Assembly: GCA_003512875.1 (NCBI GenBank)
Contig: DONZ01000019.1
Span: 1 to 10,620 of the forward strand
Length of the DNA stretch: 10,620 nt
DNA from: Desulfovibrio sp.
Lineage (GTDB): Bacteria > Desulfobacterota > Desulfovibrionia > Desulfovibrionales > Desulfovibrionaceae
Reading direction: 5' to 3'
Part shown: positions 1 through 5,909 of the stretch, in pieces
How positions within the stretch are numbered: the first letter of the stretch is position 1
Layout of the letters: the number at the start of each line of letters is the position of its first letter
Made by a program: the position numbers and the translations under genes
Notes under the pieces: generated by a model
What the model was told of the DNA's origin: nothing
Seen by the model: the letters and a program-made list of their open reading frames with translations, nothing else
Database searches by the model: none

Positions 1-633
1 CTATTTAAGACGTGCTTCAAGATGTGACAAGCTTCCTTCGAGAAGAACAACTTGTTTGTGATTGAGCACTTCGTAAACATTGACCTTGTCTGGCGTTACC
101 ACAGTAATGCCGGGGATATTGCGGGCAGCGAGAGCCACGCCGTTATCTTTCAGCATATCATCACCAGGGGTAACCACAAGTGCTTTGGTCAAACCAAGAG
201 CTTTTGCAACCGCTGCAAAGTTTTTGGTTTTTGCTTCAGCCAAATCGATGGATTTAACAACCATGATGTCGTTATCGGCGACACGGGAGGATAAAGCCAT
301 GCGCAAAGCCAAAGTACGCACTTTTTTATTAACTTTAAAACTATAATCACGAGGTTGTGGTCCAAAAATAATTGCACCGCCGCGCATGATAGGTGAGCGG
401 TTGCTACCTTGGCGGGCATTACCTGTGCCTTTCTGTTTGAAAGGCTTCTTACCACCACCACTTACAAACGCACGAGTTTTAACTTGATGAGTACCTGCAC
501 GTAAAGCAGCACGATGAGCACGAACAACCAAGTTAAGAATCTCAGGGCGTACCTCTACTTCAAATACTTCAGGAGCAAGGCTGATTTCACCTTGTTCTTG
601 TTTCATTTGATCGTAAACTTTCAAAGTAGCCAT
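1..633 (-). CDS. rplD: 50S ribosomal protein L4
   Basis: Ribosomal protein L4 (uL4), a primary 23S rRNA-binding protein of the large subunit that lines the peptide exit tunnel. The 210-residue product is complete and of normal length, with its TAG stop at the window's left edge. The long basic tunnel loop lies at about residues 53-97, with a glycine- and lysine-rich stretch (GGGKKPFKQKGTGNARQG) followed by the family's RGGAIIFGPQPRDY signature. The ATG is preceded by a clear AGGAG site (about 638-642). It lies 12 bases after rplC, as expected in the S10 operon. In E. coli L4 is also the autogenous repressor of this operon; whether that holds here is unknown, but the structured region ahead of rpsJ makes it worth asking. 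Confidence 0.98.
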   Translation of the reverse strand: MATLKVYDQMKQEQGEISLAPEVFEVEVRPEILNLVVRAHRAALRAGTHQVKTRAFVSGGGKKPFKQKGTGNARQGSNRSPIMRGGAIIFGPQPRDYSFKVNKKVRTLALRMALSSRVADNDIMVVKSIDLAEAKTKNFAAVAKALGLTKALVVTPGDDMLKDNGVALAARNIPGITVVTPDKVNVYEVLNHKQVVLLEGSLSHLEARLK

Positions 634-645
634 ATTATCTCCTAA

Positions 646-1275
646 CTACTGCTTACGTACGAACACAAGACCGTTTTTAGGACCGGGAACGCTGCCTTTC
701 ACAAGGATGACTCCTTCTTCCTGACGAACTTCCACAATGGTCAGACCTTGCTCGGTAACTTGTTCGTTACCCCAATGACCAGCCATTTTTTTACCCTTGA
801 AAACGTGTCCGGGAAAAGTATTGTTACCGATAGAACCTGCGTTACGGTGAACTTTTTCGTTACCGTGACCGTCTTTGATACCGGCGAAATTCCAGCGGCG
901 CATAACGCCTTGGTAACCTTTACCAACACTTGTTCCGGTTACTTTGATTTTATCGCCAACGCCGAACATATCGATAGTGAGAACTTCACCAACCTGCTGT
1001 GCAGCAGCGTTTTCCAAACGAAGCTCACGAACCGTGCGATAGTTACCTGCGTTAGCTTTGGCAAAATGCCCTTGCATGGCTTTAGACACATGCTTTTCCT
1101 TAGCTTCATCGAAGGCGATCTGAAGAGCATGATACCCATCTTTTTCCGCCGTTTTCACTTGTGTAATAGGGCATGGTCCTGCCTTGATTACAGTAACAGA
1201 TACTGCTGAACCGTCACCAGCAAAGATACGGGTCATACCCAATTTACGTCCTAATATTCCCATTTTCTCAGACAT
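646..1275 (-). CDS. rplC: 50S ribosomal protein L3
   Basis: Ribosomal protein L3 (uL3), a 23S rRNA-binding protein that starts large-subunit assembly and reaches towards the peptidyl transferase centre. I place the start at the ATG at 1275 ([20 protein letters not shown]), giving 209 residues, the usual length, with a GAGGGG site just upstream. A GTG at 1287 would add four residues but would bury that site inside the gene. The conserved W-finger region is present at about residues 145-171 (RNAGSIG then [10 protein letters not shown]). At the position of the glutamine that PrmB methylates in E. coli (GSIGQ), this protein has asparagine (GSIGN), so that modification is probably absent; this rests on a by-eye alignment. 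The gene follows rpsJ by 11 bases. Confidence 0.97.
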   Translation of the reverse strand: MSEKMGILGRKLGMTRIFAGDGSAVSVTVIKAGPCPITQVKTAEKDGYHALQIAFDEAKEKHVSKAMQGHFAKANAGNYRTVRELRLENAAAQQVGEVLTIDMFGVGDKIKVTGTSVGKGYQGVMRRWNFAGIKDGHGNEKVHRNAGSIGNNTFPGHVFKGKKMAGHWGNEQVTEQGLTIVEVRQEEGVILVKGSVPGPKNGLVFVRKQ

Positions 1276-1286
1276 AACGCCCCTCA

Positions 1287-1604
1287 CTAGAGCTTAATTT
1301 CCACATCCACGCCGGCTGGTAAGGAAAGCTTACCAAGAGCGTCCACGGTCTGTTGCGTGGGGTCGAGGATATCCATAAGACGTTTATGAACTCTCATTTC
1401 AAACTGTTCACGAGATTTTTTATCTACGTGCACAGAGCGGTTAACCGTGTATTTATGAATATTGGTGGGCAAAGGAATTGGTCCTGCCACCCCAGCGCCT
1501 GTATTGCGCGCTGTATCCACGATTTCCGCCACAGCCTTATCCAGGATGCGATAATCGTAAGCCTTAAGCTTAATACGGATACGATCACTGCCAACTGTTG
1601 TCAT
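1287..1604 (-). CDS. rpsJ: 30S ribosomal protein S10
   Basis: Ribosomal protein S10 (uS10), a component of the 30S head that in E. coli also doubles as NusE, pairing with NusB in transcription antitermination. The 105-residue product matches the family length. Recognisable elements are the N-terminal [15 protein letters not shown] strand-helix, the GPIPLPT segment of the extended loop (residues 41-47), and the [13 protein letters not shown] helix start (about 59-71). A GGAG site (about 1611-1614) precedes the ATG. This is the first gene of the cluster here: no fusA, tuf or rpsL-rpsG lies upstream, and instead a 667-base hairpin-rich gap separates it from a divergent hemW. Transcription must therefore begin within that gap. 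Confidence 0.98.
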   Translation of the reverse strand: MTTVGSDRIRIKLKAYDYRILDKAVAEIVDTARNTGAGVAGPIPLPTNIHKYTVNRSVHVDKKSREQFEMRVHKRLMDILDPTQQTVDALGKLSLPAGVDVEIKL

Positions 1605-1630
1605 TGCGAATCTCCATTTTAGGCAATTCG

Positions 1631-1703
1631 CTCCGAAAGATACTGAAAATTTCTTTCGGAGTATCCACCGCCGGATAACGGCGGCCGGTCAATTATCTTG
1701 ACC
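1631..1703 (-). promoter_or_regulatory. Three tandem perfect hairpins in the putative rpsJ leader
   Basis: Three perfect inverted repeats sit back to back just before the rpsJ ribosome binding site. In the direction of rpsJ transcription they are GGTCAA-GATAA-TTGACC (1703-1687), CCGCCG-TTATC-CGGCGG (1684-1668) and a 10-bp stem, CTCCGAAAGA paired with TCTTTCGGAG around an 11-base loop (1661-1631). The last ends about 15 bases before the Shine-Dalgarno site. None has a following T-run, so they are not ordinary terminators. The position is that of an mRNA leader, and S10 operons are controlled through a structured leader by L4 in E. coli. No sequence match to that leader is claimed; the regulatory role is inferred. 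Confidence 0.5.
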
Positions 1704-1777
1704 ATCAAAAAGAAGCAAACAAAAACTCAGGAAATGCCTGCTCCTCATTCCATACACCTTTGTTATCAGACAACGAC

Positions 1778-1803
1778 AAAAACCCTCATGCCATCACATA
1801 GGG
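1778..1803 (-). terminator. Possible attenuator-type terminator upstream of rpsJ
   Basis: Read on the minus strand, CCCT-ATG (1803-1797) pairs with CAT-(G)-AGGG (1790-1783) around a 6-base loop, with one bulged G, and is followed directly by five Ts (1782-1778). That is the shape of a weak intrinsic terminator. It lies about 170 bases upstream of the rpsJ start. If the S10 transcript starts further upstream, this could act as an attenuator in the leader. The stem is short and bulged, so chance is a fair alternative. Confidence 0.27.
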
Positions 1804-1917
1804 CGACTTTTTATGATTTTTTCCTTTTGAAAAGAGAAGAGAACCAGCCCCACCCGTTTCGCAACAAAAATCCATCATAAAAAATAAAGCCGACCCGGGT
1901 TTGCCGATCCTGTCCGA

Positions 1918-2149
1918 TACGAAATAACTTCGTAATAGATAGGTGGTCCCACAGGGATCACGCATGCACAAGCCTTTTGCTTGCTGGATAACCTTTCAAC
2001 CCATAAACCGTTGATTTATGCGTTGTCACGGTTGACAATACCGGCATGGTGACGCCTGTAAATGTCAAACGTTTTCAATATGTTGAAAACACATTAAGAC
2101 AAGCTCAACTTGTCTTTCTCTGCTGTCCAGAGATTGCCTCATGAAGAGG
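1918..2149. repeat. Dense run of short perfect hairpins in the rpsJ-hemW gap
   Basis: Nine small inverted repeats follow each other in about 230 bases. They are TACGAA/TTCGTA (1918-1934, loop 5), GGTCCC/GGGATC with one G-T pair (1945-1959, loop 3), CAAGC/GCTTG (1969-1983, loop 5), CATAAA/TTTATG (2002-2020, loop 7), TTGTCA/TGACAA (2023-2038, loop 4), GTTTTCAA/TTGAAAAC (2071-2090, loop 4), AAGACAAG/CTTGTCTT (2096-2116, loop 5), CTCTG/CAGAG (2118-2132, loop 5) and CCTC/GAGG (2137-2149, loop 5). The stems differ in sequence, so this is not a copied repeat family. No credible reading frame, tRNA or known RNA is visible. A perfect TTGACA on the minus strand at 2187-2182 lies just outside the run, but the hexamer 17 bases downstream (TAAATA) is a poor -10. 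It could be a structured RNA or a long leader of rpsJ; function unknown. Confidence 0.5.
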
Positions 2150-2213
2150 TGATTTAAATATTTACCTATTTTTCTTAGTTCTGTCAACTTTTTTTTAAAA
2201 TTTAATTTTTTTC

Positions 2214-2242
2214 TTGCCTTAATGCTTAAAATTTATTTTTAT
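2214..2242 (+). promoter_or_regulatory. Weak candidate promoter for hemW
   Basis: TTGCCT (2214-2219) and TTTTAT (2237-2242) are separated by 17 bases and each matches the sigma-70 consensus at four of six positions. They lie in a very AT-rich stretch (about 2165-2262) ahead of hemW, where such matches arise easily by chance. No other element was seen in that stretch. Confidence 0.2.
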
Positions 2243-2271
2243 TTTTTCATACCACTTCGAGAAAAAAAATT

Positions 2272-3837
2272 ATGCAGCTTTATATCCACGTTCCTTTTTG
2301 TGTAAAAAAATGCCATTATTGCTCATTTTATTCCATGCCTGCGGCTTCTTTAAATATTTTGGAAAATTTTCGTTCCACGCTCTCATTAATAGATACATCG
2401 GCCGATATTTATGAAGGTATAGAAAAATTCGTCCCTCAAAAAAGCCAATCCGTGCAATCGCTTTCTTCGTTTCTTGTAAATAAAAAACAAGAGATGAGTC
2501 CGGACATTTTAATCAATGAGGCAAAACCGAATTTAACCTTGGCTGATGCGTTTTTTTCGCAGGAGCAGGCTCAGGCCTTACGGAACAAACTCGGCGCCGG
2601 CAGGTTTTCAAATCAGCAAACACAAGTGAAAAAAGCGAAACGCCTTGAGCTTCCCAAAGAGTTTTGTTTTAAATTCATCGAAGAACATCCATTAAAACAA
2701 AGCAATGAATTTCATCTTTGGAAAACGACCCTTTTAAAAGAATTGTCCATACTTGCGCAGTATTATAAGGAAAATCCCATAACAAGCGTTTTTTTTGGCG
2801 GAGGCACCCCTTCCTATATACCAATAAAAGATATGGAAGACATTTTATTTTTCATTATCGGCCATTTTTCTGTTCTGGAAGATTGCGAAATATCGTTGGA
2901 AGCAAATCCTGACAGCATTTCCAATATCAAGGCTGTCGCATATAAAAAAATGGGTTTCAACCGAATTTCCTTAGGCGTGCAGTCCCTTAACAACAAATAT
3001 TTGCAAATGCTCGGCCGCCCCCACTCCGCCCATGACGCCCAAAAAGCTTACCATTCGCTGCGTTCTGCCGGTTTTGCCAATATCAGCCTCGATTTTATCT
3101 GGGCTGTGCCGGAACAGCGGCTCAAAACGTGGCTCGATGATTTGAAAAATGCCGTCAAGCTGGCTCCGGAGCATATTTCCGCCTATGGGCTGAGCATTGA
3201 AGAAGGCAGTTATTTCGACTTGCTGAATAAGGACGGCAAACTCAAATTAGCCTGCGAACAGGAACAAGCCCAAATGTACAAAACAGGTTCCGCCATTTTG
3301 GAAGAAGCCGGCTATATGCAGTATGAGATTTCCAATTACGCCAAAATGGGTTATCAATGCCGGCATAATCTGGGCTATTGGCTTGGCAGCGAATATCTCG
3401 GAGCAGGACCTTCCGCGGCGAGCACGGTCGGAAACATACGCAGGACGCACAGTGCCGATTTGGAGAAATGGGCGGTTGACATTGCAGCGGGTTTTGCCGA
3501 TGACATTGAAGCGCAATCCAGAAATGAAGCATACACGGGCATAAGCAATTATACCACGGAACATTTATCCAAAACAGAACGGATTTGCGAGCTTGTCATG
3601 CTGAGGCTCCGTACCGTCAAGGGACTGAATGCCGATGAGTACGAAGCGCTGAGCGGAAAGAATTTTTTCAAAGAACACAGCAGGTTATTAAAACTTTTGG
3701 ATAAAAACAATCTCATGCGGATAAAAAACGGCCATGTCTTTTTCACACGCAACGGCATGCTCGTATCCAACAGCATTTTGGAACATTTTTTCAGAAACAT
3801 CAAAGAAAACCAAGCCAAACTGACGGCAGGAAAATGA
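2272..3837 (+). CDS. hemW: Radical SAM heme chaperone HemW with large N-terminal insertion
   Basis: Member of the coproporphyrinogen-III-oxidase-like radical SAM family, HemW branch, thought to bind heme and deliver it to target proteins. Seen: CX3CX2C cluster motif (C10, C14, C17) followed by S-F and lacking the extra CXC cysteine of true HemN; GGGTPS (176-181); EANPD (210-214); GVQS (235-238); HISAYGLSIEEGS (301-313); and HNLGYW (365-370), matching the HNxxYW motif of HemW. At 521 residues it is much longer than usual HemW (about 380). The excess sits between residue 21 and about 145, where the family normally has a short linker before the helix leading into GGGTPS. The start codon has only a weak upstream GAG, but the IHVPFC start fits the family. 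Its TGA overlaps the next gene's ATG (ATGA). GC rises sharply within the gene near 2990. Confidence 0.9.
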   Translation: MQLYIHVPFCVKKCHYCSFYSMPAASLNILENFRSTLSLIDTSADIYEGIEKFVPQKSQSVQSLSSFLVNKKQEMSPDILINEAKPNLTLADAFFSQEQAQALRNKLGAGRFSNQQTQVKKAKRLELPKEFCFKFIEEHPLKQSNEFHLWKTTLLKELSILAQYYKENPITSVFFGGGTPSYIPIKDMEDILFFIIGHFSVLEDCEISLEANPDSISNIKAVAYKKMGFNRISLGVQSLNNKYLQMLGRPHSAHDAQKAYHSLRSAGFANISLDFIWAVPEQRLKTWLDDLKNAVKLAPEHISAYGLSIEEGSYFDLLNKDGKLKLACEQEQAQMYKTGSAILEEAGYMQYEISNYAKMGYQCRHNLGYWLGSEYLGAGPSAASTVGNIRRTHSADLEKWAVDIAAGFADDIEAQSRNEAYTGISNYTTEHLSKTERICELVMLRLRTVKGLNADEYEALSGKNFFKEHSRLLKLLDKNNLMRIKNGHVFFTRNGMLVSNSILEHFFRNIKENQAKLTAGK

Positions 3838-4859
3838 CACAGAAAGAACGCATCGTCATCGGGCGCTTAGCCCCAAGCCCCACCGGATACCTGCATTTGG
3901 GCAATGCATGGTCTTTTCTTCTCGCATGGCTTTCCGCCCGCCTCGGCAACGGAAAAATTTTTCTGCGTATGGAAGATATCGACCCTGCCCGTTCCAAACC
4001 TGAATTTATTGACGGAATTTTAGAAGATTTCGCTTGGCTCGGACTTGATTATGACGGAGAAATTGTTTTTCAAAGCCGACGGCTTCAAATTTACGAAGAA
4101 TACCTGCAAAAAATTTCCCCTTTTGTTTATCCTTGCTTCTGCACCCGCAAAGAATTGCGGGAAGTTGCCGGGGCTCCGCAAATCACGGCTCCGGGTGACA
4201 GATTGATAATGCCCGATATGGGGGCTGTTTATCACCGCACATGCCGTTTCTTCAGTCCGGAAGAACGAAAGCAAAAAACAGGCAAAAACGCCTGTCTTCG
4301 TCTTGCCTGCCCGCCTTTTGAAAAACAGGAATATGAAATTATTCCTGAACAATTTCATACTGCTGCCCCTATTTTTTCCTTTAATGATTTAATCCTGGGC
4401 AAACAGAAATTCGATTTGAATGCCTGCGGCGGAGATTTCGCCGTACAGCGCTCCGACAAAGTATGGGCATACCAATTCGCTGTCAGCATTGACGATATGC
4501 TTATGGGCATAAACCAAGTGGTGCGCGGTGCAGATATTCTCACCTCCACTCCCCGCCAGCTCTACCTTTTTCAATTATTTGGCCATACCGCTCCGGAATA
4601 TGCCCATATTCCGCTTTTGCTCGACCCAAAAGGCAAACGTTTGGCAAAACGCCATGCAAGCTTAAGCCTTAAAACGTTACGCCAAAAATACAAAAGCCCC
4701 GCCCCGCTCATTCAATATCTCAGCCGATTTTTAGCTGTTGACGGCAATGCCGGCAGCGCCCGGGAACTGCTTGCCTGCCTCAAAGAGAAAAAAATCCAAT
4801 CCTTTCCATGGGATATGCTCAAACAATATGAAAATGCCATTCAAACAAATTTCACTTAA
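3834..4859 (+). CDS. gluQ: Glutamyl-queuosine tRNA(Asp) synthetase
   Basis: GluQ-RS (YadB), a truncated glutamyl-tRNA synthetase paralogue that attaches glutamate to the queuosine base at position 34 of tRNA-Asp instead of charging a tRNA 3' end. Class I synthetase signatures are visible: RLAPSPTGYLHLGNA (11-25, with HLGN as the HIGH motif) and KGKRLAKRHAS (266-276, the KMSKS-like site). A zinc site of the GluQ type is present (C101, C103, Y133, C137). DFAVQRSDKVWAYQFAVSIDD (201-221) is typical of the subfamily. The anticodon-binding domain of true GluRS is absent. At 341 residues it is somewhat longer than many homologues (about 300), with extra sequence around 138-175. It overlaps hemW by 4 bases, suggesting translational coupling. 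Confidence 0.93.
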   Translation: MTQKERIVIGRLAPSPTGYLHLGNAWSFLLAWLSARLGNGKIFLRMEDIDPARSKPEFIDGILEDFAWLGLDYDGEIVFQSRRLQIYEEYLQKISPFVYPCFCTRKELREVAGAPQITAPGDRLIMPDMGAVYHRTCRFFSPEERKQKTGKNACLRLACPPFEKQEYEIIPEQFHTAAPIFSFNDLILGKQKFDLNACGGDFAVQRSDKVWAYQFAVSIDDMLMGINQVVRGADILTSTPRQLYLFQLFGHTAPEYAHIPLLLDPKGKRLAKRHASLSLKTLRQKYKSPAPLIQYLSRFLAVDGNAGSARELLACLKEKKIQSFPWDMLKQYENAIQTNFT

Positions 4860-4870
4860 TTCTTTTCTTC

Positions 4871-4898
4871 ACAAAAAGCTCTTTTTTGTTTATTTTTC
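4871..4898 (+). terminator. Weak candidate terminator after gluQ
   Basis: A 7-bp A/T-rich stem, ACAAAAA (4871-4877) with TTTTTGT (4883-4889) and loop GCTCT, is followed by TTATTTTT. It begins 11 bases after the gluQ stop codon. The stem is weak, but position and T-rich tail fit an end-of-transcript signal. Confidence 0.4.
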
Positions 4899-4910
4899 CG
4901 CTCCCTATTC

Positions 4911-4947
4911 TTGATATTTTTTTATCAATAACAAATAGATGTTATTG
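4911..4947 (+). other. Two overlapping, mutually exclusive hairpins
   Basis: TTGATA (4911-4916) can pair with TATCAA (4923-4928), and CAATAACA (4926-4933) can pair perfectly with TGTTATTG (4940-4947) around a 6-base loop. The two stems share the CAA at 4926-4928, so only one can form fully at a time. They lie between gluQ and the downstream terminator, with no recognised gene directly after them. They may be part of 3' transcript processing or termination of gluQ; no function is established. Confidence 0.35.
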
Positions 4948-5078
4948 TTTCCATAAGAAATTATTCTTTAAAAAAAACAGAAGAAATATCATGAACAGAT
5001 GAATGGAAACAGTGACAGTGCAGGCTGCGTATGTCGACGGCGAATTGGTGTACCAAGCATGATATATTGCCGTTCTAA

Positions 5079-5108
5079 AAAAATAAAGCCCGCAAGGGCT
5101 TTATTTTT
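5079..5108 (-). terminator. Strong bidirectional intrinsic terminator
   Basis: A perfect 13-bp inverted repeat, arms 5079-5091 and 5096-5108, encloses a four-base loop (GCAA on plus, TTGC on minus). The stem is GC-rich near the loop and A/T at the base, so each strand gives a GGGCTTTATTTT-type tail; the minus-strand tail has seven Ts after the A. It ends the minus-strand methyltransferase gene, whose TAA stop (5103-5101) lies inside the stem. It would also stop plus-strand transcripts coming from gluQ. Confidence 0.9.
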
Positions 5109-5826
5109 CAACATGTTCAAAGGAAGCATTTCTTTGCATGCACGAAACTTGCTCCAGTTTCCGCTGTTCATTTTTGATAAAATCGCCAATGCCGCTGACA
5201 GGCGGAGCATTGAACGTCAAACCGTACCCTATCAACGCCCCGAAAGGTAAATACGATACGGAGCTATTGAGAAATTCCAACGGCTTGGGAGCGAAACGGG
5301 GAACGAAGCCCGTGCTTGCGAAACGAACCCGCCCTTTTGGACAATAGGCTTTGCTTTCACGCCACAAGCCATACGGATTACACAATTTTCCCTGATACTT
5401 CGACTTGTTCAGAGAAAAACGGTTTTTGGCAACAAAAACAACTCCTTGCTTCGCAACGCGGCAAAGTTCCGCAAGAATGGTCTCCGTAAACATTTTTCCC
5501 TGCAAAGCGCTTGGCAAACCGAAATTTTGCCGATACGCGTCAGTTGCGTATAAAGAAAAAAAAGCATAATCAAAGCTGTCGTTTTCAAAAGGCAGGTCAT
5601 CGAATTTTCCTAACTGATACGAAATTCTCGGACCTGAACGCAAAAGGCTCTCTTCTACGGCATGATGATTTTCTTCGCACACGGTGACGTCAAAACCGCT
5701 GTCCCAAAAAAATTCCGGAATGAGCGGAGCATGAAGTCCGATATGCAAAAAATGCGAACCGCGCCGCTGCCAGTCTTCCATTAAAAACTTCACAAGGCGT
5801 TCTTCCGCCCTTTTATACCATGCCAT
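5101..5826 (-). CDS. Class I SAM-methyltransferase-like protein with degenerate motif I
   Basis: A 241-residue soluble protein with the outline of a class I (Rossmann) methyltransferase: helix-rich N terminus, beta-strand with a glycine turn (HFLHIGLHAP, 25-34), a second strand ending in acidic residues (VTVCEEN, 47-53), and the common DDLPFENDSFDYAFF segment (76-90) that precedes motif IV in UbiE/Methyltransf_11-type enzymes. The usual G-C-G-x-G of motif I is replaced by G-L-H-A-P, so SAM binding is uncertain. The substrate is not predictable, and the C-terminal half (about 130-241) shows no motif I recognise. GAAGGA precedes the ATG. It lies 83 bases after the 98-residue protein on the same strand and is closed by the strong terminator at 5079-5108, so it probably ends the LOG-tadA unit. 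Family assignment is moderate, activity unproven. Confidence 0.65.
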   Translation of the reverse strand: MAWYKRAEERLVKFLMEDWQRRGSHFLHIGLHAPLIPEFFWDSGFDVTVCEENHHAVEESLLRSGPRISYQLGKFDDLPFENDSFDYAFFSLYATDAYRQNFGLPSALQGKMFTETILAELCRVAKQGVVFVAKNRFSLNKSKYQGKLCNPYGLWRESKAYCPKGRVRFASTGFVPRFAPKPLEFLNSSVSYLPFGALIGYGLTFNAPPVSGIGDFIKNEQRKLEQVSCMQRNASFEHVEK

Positions 5827-5909
5827 AGTTTTCCTTCATCATTTTACCGCATATCCTCTGCGGTTCTCAGCAAAAAATATTTAAAACCCGCAGGCAAAAC
5901 AATTAAGTT

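Noticed and set aside
748..1209. Plus-strand open frame of 153 codons.
   Set aside because: It is wholly antisense to rplC, whose identity is certain, and the translation has no recognisable features.
1276..1287. Extension of rplC to the GTG at 1287.
   Set aside because: It would place the GAGGGG ribosome binding site inside the coding region; the ATG at 1275 gives the standard L3 N terminus and length.
1918..1934. TACGAA-ATAAC-TTCGTA, which resembles part of a loxP arm (ATAACTTCGTA).
   Set aside because: The match is to only about 11 bases; the two 13-base arms and 8-base spacer of loxP are absent and no recombinase gene is near. It fits better as one more member of the local hairpin run.
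1698..1971. Short open frames in the rpsJ-hemW gap (plus 1698-1880, minus 1786-1971).
   Set aside because: No ribosome binding site, biased low-complexity translations and no recognisable motif.
1918..2149. Hairpin run considered as a CsrB/RsmZ-like CsrA-binding RNA or a CRISPR-like array.
   Set aside because: The loops lack repeated GGA motifs, and there is no constant direct repeat with variable spacers.
1605..2271. Possible tRNA, SRP RNA or other known RNA gene in the gap.
   Set aside because: No GTTC-type T-loop with a matching acceptor stem, no CCA end and no SRP core motif could be found on either strand.
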